Shown: positions 13,301-23,799, numbered from the stretch's first letter. The stretch is DNA of 64,000 nt from Liolophura sinensis (GCF_032854445.1 NC_088307.1:17422001-17486000), one strand, 5' to 3'. The notes: generated by a model from the sequence alone, not told the origin. Made by a program: numbers and translations.

Positions 13301-16300
13301 TTATTTGATTTGATTTGTCCATAACTATTGAGACCATCATAACCATCAATGACTAAAATGAGTCAGAAACTCACAAATTATATGCGTTTGGCTGATTCAG
13401 CTTTTTAAATGATTAGAGCATTTTGTCCTTTCCTTTAGGAATCTTTCACTAGATGATTTTCTTGCGTTGTTGTTGTTCACATACTCAGTCATGGGGGATG
13501 TCTATACCAGCCCTGAGGAAGACGAGAACGAGGCTAAGGTTTGTGTATTGTTGTCAGCACCGCCACAGATCCATAAGACTCCCCTGGCTTTTCTATAACA
13601 TATTACTCATTTATATTCATAAAACCTGTATTCTGTATGACTATCCTTTTATTTACTTTTTGTCTTTATTTATTTCATTATTTTTTAACAGTATACTCAA
13701 GGGACTTTTAATGTGCAACAGCAGTTAAGTTATGGCTCGAGAAAGCCAGATGTGCTTTACATACCATTAAAAAAACTGAATTAAAAATCATATTAGTTAT
13801 GTTTCCATGTCACTGCAATAAGTATTGCCCTCTGATGTTCTTCAAAATCTTCTTGTTTATTTTTCAGGTAGCTCTGGTAAACGCCATAATAAAGGAAAAA
13901 GATGCACTGCCCAGTTTGGTACAGGATTTAGGTATGGCTGCTAATAGCAGCGTTAGGATTTCACCAAAAGGTTGAAGATTTACAGTAATAACAGCATTAG
14001 GATTTCACCAAAAGGTTGAAGATTTACAGTAATAACAGCATTAGGATTTCACCAAAAGGTTGAAGATTTACAGTAATAACAGCATTAGGATTTCACCAAA
14101 AGGTTGAAGATTTACAGTAATAACAGCATTAGGATTTCACCAAAAGGTTGAAGATTTACAGTAATAACAGCGTTAGGATTTCACCAAAAGGTTGAAGATT
14201 TACAGTAATAACAGCGTTAGGATTTCACCAAAAGGTTGAAGATTTACAGTAATAACAGCGTTAGGATTTCACCAAAAGGTTGAAGATTTACAGTAATAAC
14301 AGCGTTAGGATTTCACCAAAAGGTTGAAGATTTACAGTGATAGCAGCACTAGGATTTCACCAAAAGGTTGAAGATTTACAGTAATAGCAGCATTAGGATT
14401 TCACCAAAAGGTTGAAGATTTACAGTAATAACAGCATTAGGATTTCACCAAAAGGTTGAAGATTTACAGTAATAACAGCATTAGGATTTCACCAAAAGGT
14501 TGAAGATTTACAGTAATAGCAGCATTAGGATTTCACCAAAAGGTTGAAGATTTACAGTGATAGCAGCACTAGGATTTCACCAAAAGGTTGAAGATTTACA
14601 GTAATAGCAGCATTAGGATTTCACCAAAAGGTTGAAGATTTACAGTAATAACGGCATAGGATTTCACCAAAAGGTTGAAGATTTACAGTAATAGCAGCAT
14701 TAGGATTTCACCAAAAGGTTGAAGATTTACAGTTATAACAGCAATAGGATTTCACCAAAAGGTTGAAGATTTACAGTAATAGCAGCATTAGGATTCTTAA
14801 ATGGTTGTTGGGCAGGTATCATGTGGAAGGATTGTTATATTGTTATATTGGCCAACAAAGGGAAAAAAAGAAAAAAAACACCGACCTTTGGCAAGTTTTA
14901 CCCATCAGATAAATTAAACTAATAATTCAAATGAAAAGATTAAAAGAAATCAGTTTTTCTTTATTGAAGCTACCGGTTTTCTCTTACACTGTGCAAATGT
15001 CTGCTGTGACATTTGTCTTTCTTCTATGACAGTTGGTGGAACCGTAAACCGTGGTGTGGTACAGGCTGTTGTAGAGGACATGTGGTACAAGTTAGAGAGT
15101 GTGGGGAGTGCTCGCTCACATCTCAAACAGTTCGGGTAACTATCCATTGCTATGTATTAATACTGTATGTGTTATCCTAGCTTGACACAGTTTTACATAA
15201 GCATAGTCATAACAGCTTATAACAGCTTTAGATTCTGAACTGTGAATTGAAGTGTTGTCAGTGTAGGTGAAATATTATTGACCAATCAACAAGTCCATAA
15301 TAAACATGACCAGCAGAGGTACTACCATTCAAATTTCATCGCATGATGGGCAAAAATAGTAGCATCAGTAAACTCCAGATTGGCTGAGGCACATTAGTAT
15401 TTGATTGGCAGTTGCTGTCGGTCAGTTTATTTTGATTGACAGCTGCAACGGATCTGTTGTTCGAAATTGTGCAACGTAACCATTCTACAGAAACTTCCTC
15501 AACCTTTTCGCATATGAAAGAATAGCTTTCAAAGCAATATATGCATGTTTATGAATTGATTTGGGCGATATAACTGGATTGGTTGGATTGGCCAGTTTCA
15601 GGGCTTTACATAAAGTATAATTTTATCAGTCAATACAGAATAATGCCTTTAGAATATGCTTGAATAAACACATTGCAAACAGGCGATGATGCCTCAGCCT
15701 GATACCCCAAACAAACCATTTTTTTAATTATAGACTGAGGTTGATGTGTGTAATAGTAATGGCTGCTTGAGAATTACCGTTTATATGTTAGAGGAACAAA
15801 CTTAACACAGTCTGTAGATTTCATCAAAGTGTTACGAGGCAGGGTTATAAATGTTTGTCTCATGCTGGCTTCCTCTCCGAGTGTATGTGGGAAGGCCTGG
15901 CAGCAACCTGCGGATGGTCGTGGGTTTCCCCCAAGCTTTGTCCGGTTTCCTCCCACCATAATGCTGGCCGCCGTCATTTTAGTGAAATATTCTTGAGTAC
16001 GGCGTAAAACAACAATCAAATAAATAAATAAATATAAATGTTTGCCTCTGCAGCCAGAGTAGAAGCCCTTGAAAATGAGTGACATCATGGCAGCATTGCA
16101 TTTTAAGAGAGCTGCTTCTTTTAAAAATTTGATGATCATGAACACAAAGCTTGATGCATTGTGTTACTGACTCTGCAATGACTGTGATGACAGACATATC
16201 TTGATTAAATTATCACACTAACTATTTCTATCTCTCTTTCACTGACAGATCCCTGGTGAACCCTGGTAGTGCAGTCTCACCCACAGTCTTCACCCCGCTT

Positions 16301-18344
16301 CTGAAACTGATAACAGAGGACATTTTCAACCCACAGAAGCCTGATCTGGTGGATATCGAGTACAAATCAAGTGGATTCAAAGATCTGCTGAAGACAGGAT
16401 TTGGGTAAATGACACACCAGTGGCATGATGTAGTGAAGATAAACTTCATCCATTTTTGGTCATGTTACCTGAAGACATGAAAAGTCAGCCTCCGTCCTGT
16501 TTGTTTGTTTCTTTGTGACTGATACAGCCTCATCATATTTGGTGTCTACAATATGATGTTCTACCGAGATAACATTTTCTAAATAAAATTGGGGTACATG
16601 GTTGGTCAATGACATGATATTAATACAGAATTACATGAGGTTAGTAACCATCACTTGCCGCGTCTAATATGAGGGTACCTGACCTCATATATACCTGTAT
16701 CCTGACACTGAGTTAACTGTTAACAAATGTGTATAGCAGAAGATTTAAAACTAGGCTGACATCCATTTCATGGAAAGGAAAAACGAAAGAAGTATCAACG
16801 GTAATTTTTGTTCGTCTCAGTGATAGCCAATCACTAGTATCGGATATCTCATTTGAGTTTCATATTTGAAATGCCGAACTAGTAAATATCCTCTTCTCAA
16901 TATCACACAGGTTTTTCATGAATGTACGGAAGCCTCGCCCCAGTGACCACCCTTTGCTGGTAATCTTTGTGGTTGGAGGCGTGACCTCTACAGAGGTCAA
17001 ACAGATACGGGATGTTGTTTCATCTCACAAGTCCACGACTCAAGTAAGTCATCAACTCTGAAGGGGGTGATCATCAACTCTGAAGAGGGTGGTCATCAAC
17101 TCTGAAGGGGGTGATCATCAACTCTGAAGAGGGTGGTCATCAACTCTGAAGGGGGTGATCATCAACTCTGAACGGGGCGATCATTAACTCTGAAGCGGTT
17201 GATCATCAACTCTGAAAGGGTGATCATCAGCTCTAAAGGGGTTGATCATCAACTCTGACGGAGTGATCATCAACTCTGAAGGGGGTGATCATCAACTCTA
17301 AAGGGTTGATCATCAACTCTGAAGGGGTGATCATCAACTCTGAAGAGGGTGATCATCAACTCTGAAGGGGGTGATCATCAACTCTGAAGGGGATGATCAT
17401 TAACTCTGAAGGGGTTGATCATCAACTCTGAAGGGGTTGATCATCAACTCTGAAGGGGTTGATCATCAACTCAGGCCTCATGTTAAGTGTTATGTTGATG
17501 TTAAATGAGGTGTATAAAGTAAAACATTTGCCAATCGACAGACAGATCAAGGAAATTATATAGCTGTTTTAATATTCGTAGCAGAAAGTAATAATTTACA
17601 ATATTTTAGTTGTTTCTATCCTTAATTTCTGGATTTCCCCTCATTCATTCAGTTTATATCCACCAGTAAGCTTAGTATAATGCGAAAGTATAGGCACTCT
17701 AACTTACTTGTAGGGCGTACAGAAGTTCCATAGGCCTTGTTCCAATTTTTCAACCCAGTTATATTTTCCATCTTTGGGAGACAACAAAAGTAATGCATAC
17801 CCTAATTCTTTGATCTTTTCAACCACCTGTGCGACCAATGTTATGAAACATTCTGAGAGAACTATGGGGTGTAGAGAAATAATTTGTTGAAGTTTTATGA
17901 AGCTTGCATCTTGAGTGACACAGACAGATAATTTTTAGGGTCAGTTTTATAATTATTGTATGCACAGGTTCTACTGAAAAGTGCTTTAGGAGTTGAAAAG
18001 GTTGAAGATTTACAGTATTTTGCAACTAATGTATCCAGTTTGCATCTTTATAATGCAACATTTTGCATGTACCTACTATCAAAGCTACCACCCCTCTTTT
18101 CTTCTTAGATTGCTCTGTTTTCATTGGTTACTGCCTCTGACCCCTCTAGTCCCACTAATTTGAAAGAGGTCTTATAACACGACTCTACATGGAGTAAACG
18201 TATGTGTTTGTTCTCTGGTCTAATTGCTTGTACGTTCTTTGTTTTTTACAGGTGATCATTGGAAGCACTCATTTGGTGAAACAGGAGAATATATTACAGA
18301 AAGTGTTAGCACAGGACAATCTACTGGCACAGCAGTGCTCCTGA
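5726..18344 (+). CDS. SCFD2: Sec1 family domain-containing protein 2, complete 15-exon gene (677 aa)
   Basis: Exons: 5726-5899, 6626-6859, 7572-7724, 8929-9006, 10032-10163, 10577-10746, 11342-11441, 12118-12245, 12896-13111, 13439-13538, 13868-13931, 15033-15135, 16249-16404, 16911-17043, 18252-18344. They join in frame through GT-AG introns to 677 codons plus TGA; vertebrate SCFD2 is about 684 aa. Recognisable blocks in order are VVFMDNACAECLHW, FQYVIVVTSVSPQVHL, LTPAFTSLFPLL, ASVLFVDRSLDLASVTGHQG, GRVTPDLLTSTLTLFKNNNR, SSGFKDLLKTGF and RPSDHPLLVIFVVGGVTSTE. SCFD2 is a divergent Sec1/Munc18 (SM) protein; the family binds syntaxins and guides SNARE assembly, while SCFD2's own role is poorly defined. 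An in-frame TGA at 5720 makes the ATG at 5726 the first possible start. Introns 11 and 14 carry minisatellites starting beside the donor. Confidence 0.95.
6398..6476 (-). repeat. SINE family A, head fragment
   Basis: The reverse complement reads as the tRNA-like head of family A (ggcgtgctaaccccctcggc, seen in antisense). It lies in SCFD2 intron 1, and only the promoter-bearing end is present. Confidence 0.7.
6888..7052 (+). repeat. Second tRNA-derived SINE family (D), 3' part
   Basis: It contains a B-box-like gtgagttcaaacccggtttt, then a body ending in aagaccatcaaataaataaa. It shares the segment around 'ttttagacagggaattttt' with the copy at 7106-7215, so this is a dispersed family and not chance. 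It lies in SCFD2 intron 2, directly after exon 2. Confidence 0.55.
7106..7215 (+). repeat. SINE family D, head
   Basis: A tRNA-like head with an A-box-like tatggctgagcagttaagg and a B-box-like catgggttcagtcccatttt, followed by tttggacaggaaatttt as in the neighbouring copy. The long spacing between the boxes suggests a tRNA-Leu/Ser-type ancestor. Confidence 0.55.
7875..8095 (+). repeat. SINE family A, near full length, diverged
   Basis: Head (ggggctagtaggccagcac), B-box (cagttcaagtcc), body and the tail gtataagtgaaatattcttg are all present but diverged. It lies in SCFD2 intron 3 on the sense strand. Confidence 0.85.
8624..8886 (+). repeat. SINE family A, full length
   Basis: The copy is complete from the tRNA-like head (catggccaaggtggttagaa) through B-box (gagttcaaatcc) and body to gtaaaacacc plus a taataaata tail. 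It lies in SCFD2 intron 3, ending about 40 bp before exon 4. Confidence 0.88.
9712..9975 (+). repeat. SINE family A, full length
   Basis: Head ggggccactgtggctgagtg, body and tail gcgtaaaacaccaatcaaat are all present. It lies in SCFD2 intron 4, just before exon 5. Confidence 0.88.
10330..10455 (-). repeat. tRNA-derived SINE head with long (TAAA)n tail
   Basis: On the minus strand an A-box-like tggtatagtggttcagggc is followed by a B-box-like agcttcaaatctgg, then a run of about eleven TAAA units (ttta on the plus strand, 10332-10375). This arrangement is that of a short SINE with a microsatellite tail. It differs from family A. Confidence 0.55.
10836..11093 (-). repeat. SINE family A, full length, antisense
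   Basis: It begins with ttggtgttttacgccgtact (tail in antisense) and ends with ctgaaccaaggaggcccc (head in antisense). It lies in SCFD2 intron 6. Confidence 0.9.
11930..12050 (+). repeat. SINE-like fragment, third family (C)
   Basis: It contains ctagtaactcgccaaaggtc, a body with aaaattggccgccataagtg, and the end acaattaaataaataaatat. The 17-mer tagtaactcgccaaagg also occurs at 8887-8903, showing that it is dispersed. It lies in SCFD2 intron 7, just before exon 8. Confidence 0.5.
12361..12587 (+). repeat. SINE family A, full-length ends with internal deletion
   Basis: Head ggggcctccgtggttcagtt and tail gtaaaacaccaatcaaataa are intact. The segment between gagttcaagtc and the cagcaacctg body is missing, about 45 bp shorter than the copy at 37131. 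It lies in SCFD2 intron 8. Confidence 0.88.
13945..14797 (+). repeat. 44-bp minisatellite in SCFD2 intron 11 (about 19 units)
   Basis: The unit contains cattaggatttcaccaaaag followed by gttgaagatttacagtaata. Units are very similar, with variants agcagcatt, aacagcgtt and aacagcact grouped into blocks, which suggests recent amplification. The array begins about 13 bp after the exon 11 donor (13931|gtatgg). Each unit ends in a TTTACAG that resembles a weak splice acceptor. Confidence 0.97.
15859..16035 (+). repeat. SINE family A, 3' half
   Basis: It starts at ctcatgctggcttcctctcc and continues to ggcgtaaaacaacaatcaaa with an ataaataaata tail. It lies in SCFD2 intron 12. Confidence 0.88.
17049..17472 (+). 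repeat. 22-bp minisatellite abutting the SCFD2 exon 14 donor (about 20 units)
   Basis: The unit is tcatcaactctgaagg followed by gggtga. The first unit starts at intron position +6, directly after gtaag. The first units alternate gggggtga and gagggtgg; later units are 21-22 bp with scattered changes. Every unit junction makes a TGATCA palindrome. Confidence 0.97.
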
Positions 18345-18663
18345 ACCATTGTTAGCCATAAAAATATAAATCTCCTACGATTTTATGGAACTTTCCACCA
18401 ACTGATCATGTGCAGGAAAGACTGTAGTGCAGAAAGGTCATTAGTTGGAGAAAAAACATATGAAGCTCTGTCTAATTTACTGTTGATTTTTAACAGCTTA
18501 ATACAGTATTATTCCTGTATTACACTGATGAAAGATCATTAAAGTAATCTGTGTAGACAAAGTGTATATAAAATCAACAGGTAAGAACGTGTAATTTAGG
18601 GAATGAAATAAGGTAATTTATATTATAATTTAGACATGGGCATTTTGTAGTTCAGAATATTTG

Positions 18664-18800
18664 CCCCGCCTGGGCCATTATACTGATAGGGTCAACCAGT
18701 CATTGCACTATCCCCTTCATGCGGAACGCCAAGCGAGCAAGTTACAACTTCCTCTTTTAAGGTCTTTGGTGTGACTCGACCCAGGATTGACACAGGGTCT
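18664..18800 (-). repeat. SINE family B fragment in the SCFD2 3' region
   Basis: It shares a long, nearly continuous match with 56560-56700 (ccattatactgatagggtca, gaacgccaag, aagttacaactt, cgacccaggattgac). The tRNA-like head is clearest in the 56 kb copy, which puts this copy on the minus strand. Confidence 0.7.
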
Positions 18801-19497
18801 ACGGCTCCAGATTCTCTCTTTGGAAATGGAAACAATATTCAGTATAGTCAGTGCAGATTGTGACGAACAAGGCCAAGAAGTCCATATCACTGTAAAAGGC
18901 ATCGCTTTTTTGCTGAAATATCTGCAGTGCTTGTGAGCTACCTAAGTGTTTTGTGAGCATGTCCCTGTGTACCCTGAAAATGTAATGTGCGGTGAAGGGC
19001 CTAAACAATCGCCCAACACAAAGTGTTGCAAATTTTGCCAAATTCTGAGAATTTATCTTAGGAAGATGTTGTGAGGTTTATTTGGAAGGTAGGATGATAT
19101 CCTACTGGGAAAATTTAAGCTTCAGCACCAAAAGGAATACTTTAGGATATTTATTTGCCTATTAAAATGCAATTTTGCGGAACAAACTTTCAGGCCATTT
19201 GTCGAACATTGTAATGCATGGAAGAACGAAGGAGTACATAATTGTGGACTACTTTGTTAAAGATGGAAAGGAGTCTGACAAGTTCCCACAGAATATGCGC
19301 AGTCTGAAGGCCTGTGCAAGCAATAAGGGCTTGGTTGAGAACTTACTGTGACGTGCTAATTTATTTCATTCGTTTCCAGCTACCGAGATAGAAGTATATC
19401 AATAGAACAGTGCTAATTGTTCGATGTAGACGAACGGTTTTGGTGAAGGGTTTTTGGTGAGACCTGTTATGCCTGTGGTTCTTATGCCTGTAATTAT

Positions 19498-19503
19498 AAT
19501 AAA
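19498..19503 (+). terminator. Candidate SCFD2 polyadenylation signal
   Basis: This is the first clear AATAAA on the plus strand after the SCFD2 stop, about 1.15 kb downstream. A GT-rich stretch (cctgtagtttgtcttttcc) follows within 30 bp. No transcript evidence is available. Confidence 0.3.
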
Positions 19504-19699
19504 GGAAATATTGTACATTTCCTGTAGTTTGTCTTTTCCACTCATTTATTTACTTATTTATTATTTACTGATTTTATTCATTTTATTTATTTATTGTGGA
19601 ATTTGCATTTAGGGCCGTAGTGAAGAATTTTTCACTGAAGTAAGAGCAGCCAGGTATATTGATAGAGGAAACTGGTGTACAACACCTCCGCTCTCCAGG

Positions 19700-19800
19700 T
19701 ACATGACAAACGAATCCAGGACAAAAGCCCCGGCGGTCAAAAGCCCCGCGGACAAAAACCCCGGTGGACAAAAGCCCCGCGGAAAAAGCACCGCGGTCAA
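19700..19800 (+). repeat. GC-rich short tandem repeat (ggacaaaagccccgcg type)
   Basis: About six imperfect units of 14-17 bp: ggacaaaagccccggcgg, tcaaaagccccgcgg, acaaaaaccccggtgg and so on. The GC content stands out sharply from the AT-rich flanks. Confidence 0.8.
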
Positions 19801-20430
19801 AAACATATCCGACAGTCCAAAAAACATGATATTGAATATTTGTTGGCGGGAATTCATATAGTGTGACTTGGTTTTCCTGTCGGTTTAAGAGATGTTGTGC
19901 AATTTTATGTGTTCACTATAACAGATTCACGCTGTTGTGAATTGTCTTGTTTAGAAAACTGAAGATACCTGTACAAAACTATTTAAAATAAGAGATGGTT
20001 TAATGGTTTCTGCTTGTTTAATACTTGACCTTGACCGAAGTAGGTTATATCCCCTTGTGGATTCTGCATGTTAATAAACCTTAACCAAATGAGGTAATGG
20101 TTTCTGCATGTTACATGACATTGACTAAATGAGGTTGACTTTTCCAACCCATTTCTCATTTAGTTGGGCCGTAGTTTAATGTCTGAGGTTTTGTCGGGTA
20201 CTTGACAGAATGGTGTTTCAATTCTCTGTCGGGCTCATGAGTAGCGCATTAAACATTAAAAAAAAGTAAATATATCCTGTGTCTGAAATCATTGACTTTT
20301 TTTTCCAACTTTTCAGTTGTAGCTGACATTGCATGAACGGACAACACTTTGGCACCAGAAAAAAATAAATAGTACACAAAATTGCCATTATGAGCGTTCG
20401 GTATATAAGCAAAATGTACCTATGCGTATG

Positions 20431-20500
20431 AAAAGACATTCGTATACCAGCCGTCAACCAATAAGGACTTTCCAGGCCAATTCCCAAAAGTACATATATC
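20431..20500 (+). repeat. Dispersed repeat F, copy 1
   Basis: It contains attcgtataccagccgtcaa, then ggactttccaggccaattcc. The same order of words occurs at 22850-22925 and 34223-34330, so this is a dispersed element of unknown class. Confidence 0.6.
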
Positions 20501-21205
20501 ACAAACCACCAAATAACTAAGAAAGTACACGAAGACTTACGTGCACAATGGTAATAAGGGAAAAAAGGGGATGTTCACTGGCCAAATGCCAAAAAGGTGT
20601 TCCTATATACTGAAATGTGTTAGTAAGCCTCAACTGTGTGTTGTGTGCAACGACCTTGCCGACGTCTGCATGGAATCTGGTTGTACTAAAGATGGAAAGG
20701 AGTCTTACACGACCTCGTGTATCTTGTCTGGGGCTGTTGTACAGGGATACACATCAGGTCAGAAACCTTTACTTTATGTAAGCCACCTGTGTCGTCACCC
20801 GTCTCGCTTCTGATTCCAAACCATATTTACAATGAAGAAAAATTAAAAAGACATTAAAATTAAAAAGACAGAAATATTTCAAATGATACGGCAGTTCCTC
20901 AGAGAAGTATTCTACATTGCCATTGCTTGTATTGTTAGAGCGAAGCATGTGACGTCTCGCATATGTTTGACGGCATCTTTGATGTCAACAGCCGATTTCT
21001 ATACTTGCTATATAACAGCCCTTTCATATACTGACGTGATTAAGATCTTCCCCCATACTGACAGGATTATATCTATTCATACTGATTTCGTGAAATATCA
21101 TACATCTGTCCAGTGTGCAGGATCTTCCTTCCTGATGAAATGTAAAGTCTGGATGAAGTTTCTCTGAAGTAGGTGTGAACGGCTTTCTGAAGTTTGCATT
21201 TAAAT

Positions 21206-21450
21206 ATTTGATTCGTGTTTTACGCCATACTCATGAATATTTTCCTTATACGACGACGGCCAACATTAAGGTGGGAGGACACCGGGCAGAACCCGGAGAA
21301 ACCCACGACCATCCGCAGGTTGCTTACAGACCTTCCCAGGTAGGTGTGTTGCTAGCATGAGCTGGACTTGAACTCACAGCGACCACATTTGTGAGAGGCT
21401 CATGAGTCATTGCGCCGCGTTGGCGTGTTAACCCCTTCGGCCACGCAGCC
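21206..21450 (-). repeat. SINE family A, full length, antisense
   Basis: It runs from ttcgtgttttacgccatact to ccccttcggccacgcagccc. A 27-bp minisatellite begins directly at its head end. Confidence 0.88.
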
Positions 21451-22128
21451 CTCTTGAAGTGTGTGGGATGTACCCCTATCATACCTTCCTTCGTTAAGTG
21501 TATGATTCTTGAGTCTGTAGGATTTTTCTTTCTCAAATGTGTTTGATGTGTGAAGGTTTAACTGACGTGTGTTGTTTGTTCTTCCCTGTAAAAATGAGTA
21601 CGATTTTATTTCTAAGTGAAGTGTTGGTTGCTTCTCTTTTATTAAAAACACAGGATGTTCTGCCATTCTGAAGTATGTTGGTTGGATGTCCCTCCATGTC
21701 GAAGTGTGGAGGATGTTCCTCCTTGTCAAAGTATGTCGGATTGTTAAAGTCTCTAGGGCGTCCCTCCCTGTCGAAGTAAGGTGTTTCTCCCTGTCGAAGG
21801 GTGTAAGATGTCCCTCCCTGTCGAAGTGTGTAGAATGTCCCTTCCTGTCAAAGTGTGTACCATGTTCCTTCCTGTCGAAGTGTGTAGGATGTCCCTCATT
21901 TTCAAAGTGTGTAGGATGTCCCTCATTGTCGAAGTTTGTAGGATGTCCCTCATTGTCGAAATGTGCAGGATGTCCCTCATTGTCGAAGTGTGTAGGATGT
22001 TCCTCCTTGTCGAAGTGTGTAGAATCTCCCTCACTGTCGAAGTTTGTAGAATGTTCGTCCTTGTCGAAGTGTGTAAGATGTTCCTCTTTGTCGAAGTGTG
22101 TAGGATATTCCTCCTTGTCGAAGTGTGT
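21451..22128. repeat. 27-bp minisatellite open in several reading frames
   Basis: The unit is gtcgaagtgtgtaggatgtt followed by cctcctt. The left third (to about 21660) is decayed and the right part is regular. Because the period is divisible by three and units lack stops, long open frames appear on both strands (up to 258 codons, 21400-22176 minus, a nonapeptide repeat of the THFDKEEHP type). I treat these as by-products. Confidence 0.93.
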
Positions 22129-22200
22129 AGGACCTTCCCAGGTAGTACTGGAGAGGAAGCCAGCATGAGAACTCACAGCGACCGCATTGGTGAGAGGCTA
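22129..22200 (-). repeat. SINE family A, head half, antisense
   Basis: It starts at gaccttcccaggtagtactg and continues through gaactcacagcgaccgcatt to ggtgagaggct. The tail half is replaced by the minisatellite. Confidence 0.8.
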
Positions 22201-22849
22201 CCGGACCAGTACAATTTAAGCTTGACATCTTAACTGCACCTTTTTTTATGCTTATTAAATATACCATAATGCCTGAGCCGAGACAAAGCCTGTCATTGTG
22301 AACATGCCAACATAATATTTCAATACATCTTTCATGCGACCGTTTGCTAGGGTGCACAGCTTAATAATCCGAGCATTATAATTAGGAGCTATACAGTTAC
22401 GGGTGGGTCGTGAAGGATTTTAAATCGGCGTACTAGGTGGTCTTAGCACTCTGGGGATTGCCTCACGTCGGTCGTCACGGCTACTGACATGGGGGCGCTA
22501 AGCGGTAATTTTAGTACAATGCTGGTATATAAGATTGGTTTGTCGTTGGACTGTAATATTGTACAGGTACCCGGTGTTTTTTGGAGCAATACCAGCTCAG
22601 TTTATTATACTATATAATAACGGTTTTGACATTTAACATAGTGTAGCACGGCAATGTACAGAGCCTGTGTTAACACGTAAAGAATGTGTGGAACATAGGT
22701 TCGTCGTGCCGAATATTACGAAATTTCACCGAAGACACTCGTATCGTACAACAGAACAAAGCCTTCGTAAGTATCTTCCTTTAGTTCTCGTTTTGCGTGA
22801 TAATATTTATGAAAGCATGCTTATAACTAAATCCAAATAGACATTGGCA
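22201..22849. other. Intergenic; nothing recognised
   Basis: No coding exon, RNA gene or repeat that I can name. Confidence 0.35.
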
Positions 22850-22925
22850 TAGCGGGCAATCGTCAACCATAAAGGACGTCCCAGGCCAATAATCGCAAGA
22901 CCAGTTTCCAAAACGACGTTTAAGT
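22850..22925 (+). repeat. Dispersed repeat F, copy 2
   Basis: Reads gcaatcgtcaaccataaagg, acgtcccaggccaataa and ttccaaaacgacgtttaagt, matching copies at 20431 and 34223. Confidence 0.6.
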
Positions 22926-22956
22926 ATTTATTTATTTATTTATTTATTTACTTACC

Positions 22957-23115
22957 TGATTGGTGTTTTACGCCGTACTCAAGAATATTTCACTTATACG
23001 ACGGCGGCCAGCATTATGGTGCGTGGAAACCGGGCAGAGCCCGGGGGAAACCCACGACCATCCGCAGGTTGCTGTCAGACCTTCCCACGTACGGCCGGAG
23101 AGGAAGCCAGTATGA
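22957..23115 (-). repeat. SINE family A, tail half, antisense
   Basis: It begins at gattggtgttttacgccgta, preceded by a (ttta)n tail at 22928-22952, and breaks off at gaggaagccagtatgaa. It is 5'-truncated. Confidence 0.9.
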
Positions 23116-23799
23116 AGTAAGGAAATGTATAAAGTAAGAATTAAGATGGATTCATGTAACGAAAGACACAGTCCGGGCATTATAAGAAAATGTTTCAGTG
23201 CTGCCAGAAAGGCGCAAGAAAGGTTCAGTATGGATCTCCAATGCATTTTCCTATGATTCGTGTAAATAGAGGCAGTGAACAGTCTTCAATGACGTCACAA
23301 AGTCACGCGAAATATTCTAGGAGCATTGCAATTCTGCACTGTATAACAATTGGCCCTTCATATACAGTGCAGAGGTGTGATGTTTAAATCATCGGAGAAG
23401 TACATATACTTTAATCTTTCCACTGTAGTGCATGGTATGGAAGATTTTAAATTCTGTAATAGAAATCGTATATAGAGATTGATTCACCTTTATTTACGAA
23501 TACACCATATAGCCTATAACAGGATAACCAATAGTGTTTAAATTTCAATTTTTTTTTCATTTGTTCAAATTAAAGGCTTTAGGATCAGATATCCACCATG
23601 TGGTAGATGTCATTACAATTTTAGAAGAATTTATCATTACACAAAAATGAGGTTACTGGTACTTGCATAAAGTGCTTATCAGCCCATGATTATGTTATGC
23701 GCTGTGTGCTCGAGTCGATATATAATGTGCACTTGTACTCAGTATGTAGCAATGCTAAGTATCCCACAAAGTATAACTTGCGGCAATGCATGCAATCCT

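Larger units (their letters stand above)
18801..21205. other. Intergenic; no supported gene
   Basis: Apart from the GC-rich tandem repeat and one repeat F copy I see no gene. Short open frames (for example 18799-19041 minus and 20541-20813 plus) lack family resemblance and exon-like borders. A 19-mer (taaagatggaaaggagtct) occurs at 19258-19276 and again at 20687-20705. Confidence 0.4.

Noticed and set aside
13945-14797. Regular direct repeats that might suggest a CRISPR array
   Set aside because: Units are contiguous with no unique spacers, and the host is a spliced eukaryotic gene; it is a minisatellite. The same applies to the other arrays.
18799-19041. 80-codon minus-strand open frame (MAKFATLCVGRLF)
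   Set aside because: Partly overlaps a SINE-B fragment; no recognisable domain or splice sites.
21400-22176. 258-codon open frame of nonapeptide repeats on the minus strand, and similar frames on both strands
   Set aside because: All arise from the stop-free 27-bp minisatellite; the 5' and 3' ends of the frame are SINE sequence, and several frames are open at once.
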